Shown: one piece after another, positions 10,964-21,160 of the stretch
How positions within the stretch are numbered: the first letter of the stretch is position 1
How the letters are laid out: every line of letters begins with the position of its first letter
DNA from: Trifolium pratense
Taxonomy: Eukaryota; Streptophyta; Magnoliopsida; Fabales; Fabaceae
Assembly (NCBI RefSeq): GCF_020283565.1
Contig: NC_060063.1
Span: forward strand, 25,722,777-25,786,776
Direction of reading: 5' to 3'
Length of the DNA: 64,000 nucleotides
Position numbers and translations under genes: made by a program
Notes under the pieces: model-generated
What the model was told of the DNA's origin: nothing
Databases searched by the model: none
What the model saw: the letters and a program-made list of their open reading frames with translations, nothing else

Positions 10964-11358
10964 ATATAAGTGAAACTAACGGCGCCACAAATGACAGCGC
11001 CACATCCACGCCGCCCCCTCCCTCATCCTAACCTAAACCTCGCATCACTGCCATTGTACTCGTCTTATTCAGAGACAAGTCAAACAAACTATGATACCGC
11101 ACGCTTAAGGGAACACCACCCAACCACGGATGTGTCCAGAAAAATGTGTCCTCTCCATTACCAACTCACCACTCAATGCTCTCCGCAAACCACCCCATCT
11201 CACCCTCATCACCCACACCATCCCGTAATCGCAAAATCTCACTCCACCTCAACGAACCGTTCCAACCCCCTTCCCTCAGCATCCCTGCCTCCTTACCGTA
11301 CTGAGCCACCAAAATATTTAAAAACTTGTTATAAAATAATGTTAAAATATAAGTGAAA
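10964..11358 (-). mobile_element. LINE reverse-transcriptase tail fragment inside a MITE (copy A)
   Basis: The minus strand reads like the zinc-binding tail region of plant LINE reverse transcriptases (GNGEDTFFWRDPWLGG in the better kept copy B). The 371-bp insert at 10976-11346 is flanked by a perfect 12-bp duplication, ATATAAGTGAAA (10964-10975 and 11347-11358). Oddly the A-rich end (AAAATATTTAAAAAC) is on the plus-strand right side, opposite to the polarity expected for the coding direction. It is present in both duplication copies, so it predates the duplication. The long plus-strand frame here is the antisense of the LINE. Confidence 0.7.
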
Positions 11359-12795
11359 TTGTTCTGCTATTTCTTGTAAAACTTATCCCAGTTAGATTGA
11401 CTTATTTTTTAGCTTATATTATGCAAATAAATAAAGTAAATTATATAAAAAAATTAATAAAGTAAAATTATATAAAAGGTAGAAATTTTGGAATATTATT
11501 AAAAATGAGATTGACAAATTAGTAAACTTTGTAGTAAACTTATTTATGTTTTTATTTTCCTATTTTTATGTTTATTGATATTATTCTTTGTATAATTTTT
11601 TTTTATCCACTAACAGACAACTATATGATGTTTTTAGTAGTAGATTAGTATAGTTTTTATAATAAATAAAGACCAAAAACAAGGAAATATCAGGAAAAGT
11701 GAAGACACAAGGACCAGAAGCAAGAAAAATGGAAAAAGCAGCAAAAAAAGCAAAAATGAAATAAAGAAGCGCATCATCGTACCCACGATAAGTCTGGGCG
11801 TGCGCGATGAGAAGAATGATAAAATTGAAGAAAATCTGTTGAAAATCTTTACCATCGTGGCACGATGGCTTGTCATCGTGGCACGATGATGACTTGAAAA
11901 ATAAGTAGAAAATCCCGAGTAAATCTTCCATCGTGGCCACGATGAGGTAAAATTACACACCATCGTGGCCACGATGGGTGCGATGGAGGCGCGGAAAAAG
12001 CTCAAACGCTGCTGTAAAACTATAAATAGAGCATTCTTCCTTCACAATTATTCATCCCACAATATTTAGAGCATTGAATATTCACAAGAGAGTTAGGAGA
12101 ACTCTAAGAAGGAGGCAAGGAGGCCAAGGAACTCCAAGGGCAATAAGGTTCATTTTCTTTCTGTCTTTGTAATTTATTTTTCCTAGGTTAGGTTGAGTCG
12201 AGAAACTCCCTTACGAATGTTTGGTTTTAATATTTATAATATTTATGAATTTTAGTTATTTCTATTCAAACTCTTTTGTTGTCTAATTTTAGTTATTTTA
12301 ATATTGATCACATTAGAATAAAATTTAAGGACCTAGTGGATATCACATTGGAAACGAAGCTAGTAATCCCGACCAAAGGATGACATATTAAGGCCTATAG
12401 TAAACCATATAGGAGACCATTAAATTCAGTATCTGCCGTCTTAGTATAAGATTGGAAAAAACGTTAATTTCTACCTTGCGGAGTATGCCTGTGGGTAGGT
12501 AATTAGTTTTAGGCACACGTGACAGCTTATAATTTAAGGGTCCCCAGGACGATGAGACCAAAGTTTAAACGAGAAATAGAAATAAAGATAAGGTAACTTT
12601 TAACTAGGCTCTGTAAAAGCTTGTAATAGAAATAGAAACAGATATTGTTTCAAACCTATTTTCAAGATTCTAAATCCTTAAAGAGAGAAATAATTAAGCC
12701 ACCAAGCAGGAGTAAGGGAGAGATCCGACCACACTTAACCACCTCGTGTGGTCACACACATACAATTTACTTTTCCGCAATTTACTTTTTTGTCA
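11359..12795 (+). mobile_element. Gypsy-type LTR, first part (copy A)
   Basis: The stretch ends in a signature of Tat/Athila-like LTRs that resumes after 13805 (CCCTGTGGAGAACGATAACTT and GATTCTGTACACTTGCAGA). Around 11840-11980 are four copies of CATCGTGGCACGATGG-like palindromes, followed by TATAAATAGAGC at about 12021, the likely LTR promoter. No gag or pol follows, so it is a solo LTR or relic. The 5' border is not resolved. Copy B lacks about 530 bp of it (11545-12070), including the TATA box. Confidence 0.6.
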
Positions 12796-12804
12796 TTTAC
12801 TTTC

Positions 12805-13795
12805 GGGTAAATAGTGTTATACCCCCCTGCAAAATAGACGAGTTTTGCGTTACCCCCTGCAAAATATTTTTTTGAGATTACCCCCTGCAATGTCAAGATT
12901 CTTTGCATTACCCCCTGGCTTAACAAGTGAGCATATGACATGGAAGAATCTTGACGTGGCATGACACGTGGAAATTAATTTATTTTTTATTTATTTTTAA
13001 TTGCAAACTCATTAATTAATGTGGGTTTTTAATTAAAAAAATGAAGAAAAAAAAACCTTAAAAGTTGTTATATTTTTATGAATTTACTTAAAAGAAAGTT
13101 TTGTTTTTTTTTTTTTTGACTAAAAGTTGTTATTATATATAAAAAAAATCTTATATATAATAACTAATAATAGAGTAACAAAAAAAAACGAAGATGAAAA
13201 AAAACTAATAATAATAATAGTAACAAAAAAACTAATAATAATAATAACTAATAATAATAGAGTAACCAAAAAAAAAACTGCAATCACATATTTTAACTAA
13301 TACTAATATTAGTTATTATTATTATTATTAGTTTTTTGGTTACTATTATTATTATTAGTTTTTTGGTTACTATTATTATTATTAGTTTTTTTTCATCTTC
13401 GTTTTTTTTTTGTTACTCTATTATTAGTTATTATATATATATATATATAAGAATTTTTTTTTATATATATAATAACAACTTTTAGTCAAAAAAAAAAAAA
13501 CAAAACTTTCTTTTAAGTAAGTTCATAAAAATATAACAACTTTTAAGTTTTTTTTTCATTTTTTTAATTAAAAACTCACATTAATTAATGAGTTGGCAAT
13601 TAAAAATAAATAAATTAATTAATTTCCACGTGTCATGCCACGTCAAGATTCTTCCATGTCATATGCCCACTTGTTAAGCCAGGGGGGTAACGCAAAGAAT
13701 CTTGACATTGCAGGGGGGTAATCTCAAAAAAAAATTTTGCAGGGGGGTAACGCAAAACTCGCCTATTTTGCAGGGGGGTATAACACTATTTACCC
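12805..13795. mobile_element. Mutator-like foldback MITE, 991 bp, almost entirely palindromic
   Basis: It begins GGGTAAATAGTGTTATACCC and ends with the inverse. The two arms, about 480 bp each, are near-perfect inverted repeats meeting around 13290-13310. A perfect 9-bp duplication TTTACTTTC (12796-12804 and 13796-13804) flanks it, which is the size made by Mutator transposases. Copy B at about 19252-19270 is the uninterrupted site. No protein is encoded. Each arm carries GACACGTGGAA, a G-box-like motif. A transcript would fold into a long hairpin. Confidence 0.93.
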
Positions 13796-13804
13796 TTTAC
13801 TTTC

Positions 13805-14130
13805 CGCATTTACTAAAGTACCCGCAAAGATACCTTCTTAAATACACAAAGCGAAGGCAACTATCACATTCCTAAGCGAAACTAGTAACCTTGACACAAT
13901 CCCTGTGGAGAACGATAACTTATCACTTTATTACTTGGTAGCGATTCTGTACACTTGCAGAGCCGACCGTCATCCACTAAAATTTCTACTGTAATTTTTT
14001 TATTTTTTATAATTATTTTTACTTAACTTCCTAAAATTTTGTTTTGTTTCTATTTTTATGCATAGATTCCTATTTTTATTTTATCTATATTTTACTAATA
14101 GAGTAAAATTACAATAAATAATATAAAATT
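13805..14130 (+). mobile_element. Gypsy-type LTR, last part (copy A)
   Basis: This continues the LTR interrupted by the foldback element. It contains CCCTGTGGAGAACGATAACTT, GATTCTGTACACTTGCAGA and a T-rich tail, ending where similarity with copy B stops (about 14131 versus 19584). Confidence 0.6.
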
Positions 14131-14599
14131 TGAAATATTATAAAAACATATAAGGATAAATTAGTAAATTTGGTAATAATCAATTTTATTATATTAGAAG
14201 TAGATATAAGATATATCTTCATAACTATCCACGCAATAATAATAAGAGTAATTAATTACAGGTTAAAATATACACTTTTCTCTTATTTATTTATTTATTT
14301 TTTTACACTTTTTCTCTTATCTCTTAAAAAAAATATTAGAGAATAATAAGCTTCAATTTCATTCACATCCCCTCTATATTAATACAATCAAACTTATACT
14401 CTTTCCATTCTTTTTTAAGTGTCCTTTGACTACGGATTTAGCGTATCTATTTAATTGTCGTTTTTCTATTTTAATGGTACGATTTGTCAATTACTATCTT
14501 TTTCAATAAAAATAAAACTAATTAATGCTATATATTTGGAAAACTAAAGTTTAATTTGTTGTTCTTGGTACAGTACATCTTAAAATTATTAAAAAGAAA
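14131..14599. other. AT-rich spacer between duplication copies
   Basis: No gene or RNA gene is seen. The sequence is mostly A/T runs. It lies between the right end of copy A and the SINE at 14600. Confidence 0.5.
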
Positions 14600-15365
14600 A
14601 AGTGTCTAGTAGCCTAATGGATAGAAATTCTATCTTAAAAGTGAATAAGTGGAGTGACCGGGTTCGAACCCCGACTCCTACATACAGGGCCGGTTCCGAG
14701 ATTTTGGAGGCCCGAGACAAATAATAAAAATGAATCGCTAATAAAAAATATAATTTTTTTTATGCAAAATATAATTTTTTTAAAAAAGAACATCATTTAT
14801 TTAAATTGTATTAAAAACATCAAAAAATTTATCCGTGTAACTAACATAAAAAACTCATATTCTGCATCGTTGAAATTGAACCGATAAATAAAAAAATGAA
14901 AAGATAATTAATAAATAAAATTAACATTTACACAACAAATCAAATAAATAATAAAATACCTAAATGTTCAATTGATTCAATTCCCAACCACTTTTCTTTA
15001 ATTCCTTAATTTTTTTAATAAAGAGACTCTTAAAAAAAACTAAACAAATCCTTACCAAGTAAAAGAAACAAAAAATAGAATAAATAAAATGAAAAACATG
15101 CCTCAGGTGAGACTTGAACTCACCACCCGACAATATTGGAACCTTAGAACACATTTTCGAACCAATAGACCAATCACCATCTTGTGATTTTTACTGTCAT
15201 AAAAATTACTTAACCAATAGTTTAAATATTGGGCTTCAAAAAAAAAAAAGAGGCCCCATTTTTTTGGTGGCCCTGGGCTGGGGGCCTGGTTGCCCTGGCC
15301 CAAAACCGGGCCTGCCTACATAATATATATGATGTTTCTATCAAATGAGTTAAACTCACGTGAAC
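14600..15365 (+). mobile_element. tRNA-derived SINE, split by a hAT element
   Basis: The head 14600-14684 has a pol III A box (TAGCCTAATGG) and a perfect B box (GGTTCGAACCC). The body resumes after 15314 with ATAATATATATGATG and GTTAAACTCACGTG, as in legume SINEs. It is not a working tRNA: the acceptor ends do not pair well and the sequence continues as SINE body. Confidence 0.7.
14685..15314. mobile_element. Non-autonomous hAT element, 630 bp
   Basis: The ends are CAGGGCCGGTT and, inverted, CAGGCCCGGTT. A perfect 8-bp target duplication CCTACATA flanks it (14677-14684 and 15315-15322), the size typical of hAT transposases. It lies inside the SINE. No transposase is encoded; the reading frames in it are short. 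Confidence 0.93.
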
Positions 15366-15887
15366 AAATCTTAAACTCTATAAACAATTGAAATCAACTA
15401 AAATATTCCTAGATTATTCACACCTATCAAACTATTTAGTCATATTCCATTAACACGTACTCGTGTTAAGTTAACCATTAATAGTCCATAAACTATGAAA
15501 ATATATCAATTTTGTGCGTAAACCATAATCAAAAACATTCACTTTTTGTGATAAAAAATACTATCTCTAATTCACAGCAAATTAATAAGAGGGTCACTAT
15601 TTAAATTTTTGCAAAAAAAATACCACAAAAAATGTTAAACTTCTACGATATCAACACACAACCATCCGACAATAAGAAACATGGCATAATGAAAGAATAA
15701 AAGTTATAAAAAAGGCTTTGTCTAGACTTTGTAACCTTTAAAAACTCAAAACCAATATAAATACTTCTCCATGGATCAGACCAGCTTCGAATACAAATAA
15801 TCAACAAGTAAAACGAATACAAATAAAAACTAATATGCCAGAAGGAGCAAGAGTACAAAGATAATCAACAAGTATTTTCTCATATGG
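15366..15887. other. 3' flank of RING-H2 copy B
   Basis: No gene is seen. The stretch lies downstream of the minus-strand RING gene and should hold its 3' UTR. The matching part of copy A would lie before base 1, beyond the CACTA element. Confidence 0.5.
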
Positions 15888-16547
15888 TCATATTATTTGA
15901 CCTCGACATAATGGACAAGAATAAAGAGATGAACGGTCGATGCATCTTTGGATCCAAGGAACCATGCACTCTTTATGAAAAACATGCGAGCATTTGGTAG
16001 AAACAGGTTCTGAGCTGGTGTCAAACTCCTCCAAACAAATTGAACATTGTTCTGTAGTCGAGTCGGAAGAAAGATAATCAATTGAATATTTCTCCAACAA
16101 ATCCACAATTTGTTGAGCTTGACCATTATCATTCTGATTTTCTTCACCTACCATGTCTATTGTACTAATATGAATCAACAAATCCATCTCCAAAAATTCA
16201 CGTTCTTCGTGATTCTCTGCAACCATTTGTTTAGCACATTCTTCCAATTCCGGTAAAATCGTGTCTAATATGTTGGTAGACACGAAGGAAAATATGTCAT
16301 ACATAACACTTTTATGATCGTCATCCGTACAATTACATAAGATTTCAGTAGGAATCGTAAGAGTTACATTGTCTGTTTCATCGTACTCATTGTTATTACG
16401 AAAAGAATCCCATGGTAAAATTGTGTTGATGAATTCAAAATCAACAACGAACAAAGAAGGCATGTCAATGTCTTGTTGTAACTGTTGTTGTAGGATTGGT
16501 TCACGGCTAGGACTCACATCAAATCTGAGGAGGGACTGATGATCCAT
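15888..16547 (-). CDS. RING-H2 finger protein, probable E3 ubiquitin ligase (copy B, intact)
   Basis: This is a single-exon frame of 219 residues starting MDHQSLLRF. The C-terminal RING has the C3H2C3 pattern: C168 and C171 (CSIC), C186, H188, H191 and C194 (CSHVFHKEC), C211 and C214 (CPLC), with the typical W198 after the ligand block. The N-terminal 160 residues are acidic, without a membrane segment, and not recognised. It would recruit a ubiquitin-conjugating enzyme; substrates are unknown. A TATA box at 16660-16668 lies about 115 bp upstream. This is the functional half of a tandem pair whose other copy was broken by the CACTA transposon. Confidence 0.92.
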   Translation of the reverse strand: MDHQSLLRFDVSPSREPILQQQLQQDIDMPSLFVVDFEFINTILPWDSFRNNNEYDETDNVTLTIPTEILCNCTDDDHKSVMYDIFSFVSTNILDTILPELEECAKQMVAENHEEREFLEMDLLIHISTIDMVGEENQNDNGQAQQIVDLLEKYSIDYLSSDSTTEQCSICLEEFDTSSEPVSTKCSHVFHKECMVPWIQRCIDRSSLYSCPLCRGQII

Positions 16548-17520
16548 GGATGAGGTAGCTAGAAATCAAGTGTTTATTTCTTGTGGCTAAATAGTAAGAA
16601 CAAACTAAACTGAATATTAGGGTTTGCGAGTTATGAAATACAATTTTTGTCATACATTCTATATATAGGCTAAAGTTTAGATAAAAAAAAATATTTTATC
16701 GGATCATTGAAATTCTTATCTTGTTTGGATTAATTTGGTCAAATTATAAATCTTGTTTTGATTTAGATAGGCATTAAATTATTAAATATATATAGTAGTA
16801 CATACACGTAAAGAAATTAGATAACTAAGAAAACCAACAATAATATCCAAACAACAATTCTATCTTTTATTTAAATTGAACGAGCTTCGTTACAATTAAC
16901 AACAAATTCCGAAATATGTTCCCTATTTTTTGAAAATATAGTCCTAATTACTATTTTCTAGGTTTTTTTTAAAGGTTAATTTTTTTTATAGCTTTAATTA
17001 ATGTATAAGTCCCTAAATTATTTGAAAATTATTAAATAACCCTTAAACTGAAAAAAAAATCTTAATCAGGTCGTATAATTAACTAATATATATAACTAAT
17101 TTTAAATTTGTAAATTATTCTCTAAACTAGATTAGGGTTTTTGGAGAATCAAAGGCATGATAAATAATATAATTTTTCTAAATAATAAAGTAATGAATGA
17201 TGTAAATATATTAGGTGGATATGGATGAATTTGGATTCTCCTAATTCAAAAATCGTACATTTATCTATATCTACTTTTCTAGTTTATTTTTTAGGTAAAT
17301 TTTGTCATTACCACCTACAATATTATTTCTTTTCATTATCTCTTCTAGCACATTTGTACTAAATGTAAGTGAGTATGGATCTGTTTAGTATAAAATAGCG
17401 GATAGCGAATAAACTAGCTTATAACAGAGAGCTTACAAGTTAGTTTTTAACTTTTTACGAATAAACTAGCTGATTGAATTTGTAGTATTTGGAAAATTAG
17501 CGATTGAACTAGCTTATATA
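16548..17520. promoter_or_regulatory. Upstream region of RING-H2 copy B plus MITE
   Basis: It matches 9603-10963 without the Helitron. TATATATAG at 16660-16668 is the likely TATA box. Copy B has about 20 extra bases near 16870 (TTTAAATTGAACGAGCTTCG). From about 17385 the MITE with TAGCGGATAGCGAATAAACTAG begins. Confidence 0.6.
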
Positions 17521-17900
17521 AGTGAAACTAACGGCGCCACAAATAACAGCGCCACATCCTCGCCGCCCCCTCCCTCATCCCAACCTAAACCTCGCATCAC
17601 TGCCATTGTACTCGTCTTATTCAGAGACAAGTCAAACAGACTTTGATACCGCACGCTCGAGGGAACACCACCCAACCACGGATCTCTCCAGAAAAAGGTG
17701 TCCTCTCCATTACCAACTCGCCGCTCAATGCTCTCCGCAAACCACCCCATCTCACCCTCATCACCCACACCATCCCGTAATCGCAAAATCTCCCTCCACC
17801 ACAACGAACCGTTCCAACCCCCGTTCCCTCAGCATCCCTGCCTCCTTACCGTACCGAGCCACCAAAATATTTAAAAACTTGTTATAAAATAATGTTAAAA
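17521..17900 (-). mobile_element. LINE reverse-transcriptase tail fragment (copy B)
   Basis: This is the same insert as at 10976-11346. The minus strand reads a stretch with GNGEDTFFWRDPWLGGVPSS and FDLSLNK, the zinc-binding end of a plant LINE reverse transcriptase. It has the same flanking ATATAAGTGAAA and so was inserted before the duplication. Confidence 0.75.
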
Positions 17901-18685
17901 TATAAGTGAAATTGTTCTTCTATTTCTTGTAAAACTTATCCCGGTTAGATTGACTTATTTTTGAGTTTATATTATGCAAATAAATAAAGTAAATTATATA
18001 AAAAAAATAATAAAGTAAAATTATATAAAAGGTAGAAATTTTGGAATATTATTAAAAATGAGATTGACAAATTAGTAAACTTTGTAGTAAACTTATATTC
18101 AGAGCATTGAACATATATTCACAAGAGAGTTAGGAGAACTCTAAGAAGGAGAAAAGGATGTCAAGGAACTCCAAGGCCAATAAGGTTCTTTTTCTTTCTG
18201 TCTTTGTAATTTATTTTTCCTAGGTTAATTAGGTGTTGTTGAGAAACTCCCTTACGAATGTTTGGTTTTAATATTTATAATATTTATGAATTTTAGTTAT
18301 TTCTATTCACACTCTTTTGTTGTCTGGTTTTAGTTATTTTAATATTGATCACATTAGAATAAAATCCAAGGACCTAGTAGATATGACATATTAAGGCCTA
18401 TAGGAAACCATATAGGAGACCAATAAATTCAGTATATGCCGTCTTAGTATAGGATTGGAAAGAACGTTAATTTCTACCTTGCAGAGTATGCCTGTGGGTA
18501 GGTGACGAGTTTCAGGCACACGTGACAACTTATAATTTAGGGGTCCCAGGGCGATGAGACCAAAGTTTAAACGAGAAAGTGGAGTTATGGATCAGGGTGT
18601 CTAAATAAAGATAAGGTAACCTTTAACTAGGCTCTGTAAAAGCTTGTAATAGAAATAGGAATAAATATTGCTTCAAACCTATTTT
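17901..18685 (+). mobile_element. Gypsy-type LTR (copy B), internally deleted
   Basis: It matches 11359-12660 but lacks about 530 bp: AGTAAACTTAT joins ATTCAGAGCATTGAAC near 18099. The deleted part held the repeated CATCGTGG palindromes and TATA box of copy A. No gene is seen. Confidence 0.6.
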
Positions 18686-19139
18686 CAAGAGTCTAAATCC
18701 TTTTTTTTTTTTGAAGGGGAAAAAACTTTATTAAACACAATCTGAAACAGGAGTAATATTGTCTTTATCTTTTTGGATAAAGGGCCAAATACAAGGTGGG
18801 ATGTTATCAGTCCATTCTTTGTTGGGTTCTGATTCGGCCCATTTTGCCATTTCATGAGCGGCTTGAATCGCTTCCCTTGGAACCCATTCAATCGTCGAGT
18901 TAGGGTTATGCTGGAGGAACGTTTTGCAGCGACGAATGATGCATCCCCAACTCTTGCGAATCACGTTCTTATCTTTGACAGCGTTTACCACAATTTGCGA
19001 GTCGAGTTCAAATATCACCTTCCTTTCCCCCATCCTTTCGATCCATTCAATTGCATCCATTAAACCAAAAGCTTCACCTGTTATTACATCCGTAGTCCCT
19101 TTATGAGCCCTAGTTGCAACTCCAAGAGTCTAAATCCTT
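18686..19139 (-). mobile_element. 5'-truncated L1 (LINE) insertion with RNase H domain, 420 bp
   Basis: A poly-T run at 18701-18712 (the poly-A tail of the minus strand) and a 17-bp target duplication CAAGAGTCTAAATCCTT (18686-18702 and 19123-19139) mark target-primed reverse transcription. The open minus frame from 19122 to 18731 resembles the RNase H-like domain at the end of plant L1 ORF2, with FELDSQIVV (catalytic Asp), NAVK and EWVPREAIQAAHEMAKWA. Copy A at about 12660-12680 is the empty site. The intact frame and exact duplication suggest a recent event. Confidence 0.93.
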
Positions 19140-19584
19140 AAAGAGAGAAATAATGAAGCCACCAAGCAGGAGTAAGGGAGAGATCTGACAACACTTAACC
19201 ACCCCGTGTGGTCACACACACACCATTTACTTTTCCGCAATTTACTTTTCTGTCATTTACTTTCCGCATTTACTAAAGTACCCGCAAAGATACCTTCTTA
19301 AATACACAAAGCGAAGGCAACTATCACATTCCAAAGCGAAACTAGTAATCTTGGCACAATCCATGTGGAGAACGATAACTTTATTACATGGTAGCAATTC
19401 TGTGCACTTGCAGAGCCGGCCGTCATCCACTAATATTTCTACTGTAATTTTTTTATTTTTTATAATTATTTTTACTTAACTTCCTAAAATTTTCTTTTGT
19501 TCCTATTTTTATGCATAGATTCCTATTTTTATTTTGTCTATATTTTACTAATAGAGTAAAATTACAATAAATGATATAAAATTT
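19140..19584 (+). mobile_element. Gypsy-type LTR end (copy B)
   Basis: It matches 12661-14131 without the foldback element. It contains the uninterrupted target CATTTACTTTCCGCATTT and the LTR-end signature CTTGCAGAGCCG. Similarity with copy A ends near 19584. Confidence 0.6.
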
Positions 19585-21160
19585 TATAACTAACAAAATA
19601 TCAAAACTCCTTCCTTGTCCATGAAGTTTTGTATTCCATCATTTCAATTTAAAATTTATAGTTCATGGTACTTATCAACACTCTCACCAGAAGATTTTTC
19701 AACCAACAAATTTACCACATTAAAAACAATTCTCAAACAGTAATGTCCACCTTATTAAATCCATAAAATGATAAATACGAAACAAAGGGATGTTTAAAAG
19801 AATCAAAGTAGAATACCTTCTCAGTGTAGAAGCTATGTGATAACTTCTCAGGCAGCGTCTCAACCTTTATTCTGATTAGACCTAGACAAAGTAAAATAAC
19901 TATAGCCAAAGATGAAGCCAAGACCATAATTGGCATGTGCAGTAATAGTCGTACTTCGTTTCTGTTTTGTGAAACATCTTGAATAATCTCATAATAAAAA
20001 CCACCAGTCAAAACAAAGTCAGAATTGTAAAAACAAGCATGCCACCACTAATGATATTTGTTGACTTTGTGATAAACTCATGAATATTGAGAGAATTCCA
20101 AACTGATTCAACTGAATCGTTTTCAGTTTTTGCAATTATGAATTCTAAATCTGTTACAATTGGCTCTCTTGTAAGTTTAACTAGCCAAACTGAATCAGTT
20201 AGAAAGTTCCTAATTTTCAGGAGATAGTTACAAGAGAGTATTACTATGTGTGAGGGTATACTCTAGATATCCTAGAGACTAGCCTAGATAAGGATATCTC
20301 CACTCACTGAAGTGTAGCTGGAGCTATCCTTTAATAACATTAGACACTGATTTTGTTCAATATGTCGGCTTTCTTTGCCTTATCCGATGATACCATCCCC
20401 AACCTGGCCAAGAACACACATATCAGAATGAAGTATAAGACTGCTAAATTCAAGCCAACACACTTCATACACAACAGGTCTTAAATCACTTTTTTTTCTT
20501 CGTGTAATACAGCTGGAAAATATCAAAATCATATCATATGTTCTGTTACCATTGAAGTCCCAACTTTCAACGAGCATGAATTAGAGCACACTGACGTTGA
20601 ATGACAGTCACCACAAGAACAACCAAGAGACTACATGAGCATTTTGACCGATACATACAATTTGACAAACTAATTTGCATATTCACTCGAAAACGAGGTA
20701 GGTCAGTGAGTGACTGAGCAAAATCTAGTGTGAACATATTGCATCTTAGAATCTGGCAAGACTTCTTAATTTTACGGTTCTCAGCCGTGGACCACTAGGG
20801 CATTTTCTCACCCTGGCCAAAATATCCAAAAGAAGTACACCAGTGACAAACTTAAAAACAGGAATTCAGAATTTACATCATTTGATCCATGTAGGTGTAT
20901 CTATGCATCATATCAACAACTGCTAGAAAATGATAGGGATCAAGATAACTAAAATAAAAAACAATTGGTAAGAAAATGAAAAGAAAAGTAAATTTTTTTT
21001 TTTTGTTTTTATAAAGCTATAAATTTATTGAAGAAAAAAGTAACAACAAAAACTGGAGGGACATAAACCTAACCCGGAAAATAAAAATAAAGAGTTCCTA
21101 ATATAAAAGGCTCTTCACTTGAGGTAACACGATTTTAGAAATATTTAATAGCCTCCCTTG
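19585..21160. other. Intergenic region with an unidentified coding-like stretch
   Basis: No complete gene was found. On the minus strand, about 20215-19850 reads a protein-like stretch (REPIVTDLEFIIAKTENDSVE and a hydrophobic GGMLVFTILTLF) before a stop, and 19733-20011 reads another hydrophobic stretch (MPIMVLASSLAIVILLCLGL) in a different frame. It could be a decayed exon of a membrane protein. I do not recognise it. Confidence 0.3.

Noticed and set aside
10970..11356. Plus-strand protein gene conserved in both duplication copies (also 17522-17887)
   Set aside because: It is the antisense of a LINE reverse-transcriptase fragment. Conservation between copies only reflects the duplication.
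14601..14684. Possible tRNA gene
   Set aside because: Good A and B boxes, but the acceptor stem does not close and the sequence continues as a SINE body on the other side of the hAT insertion.
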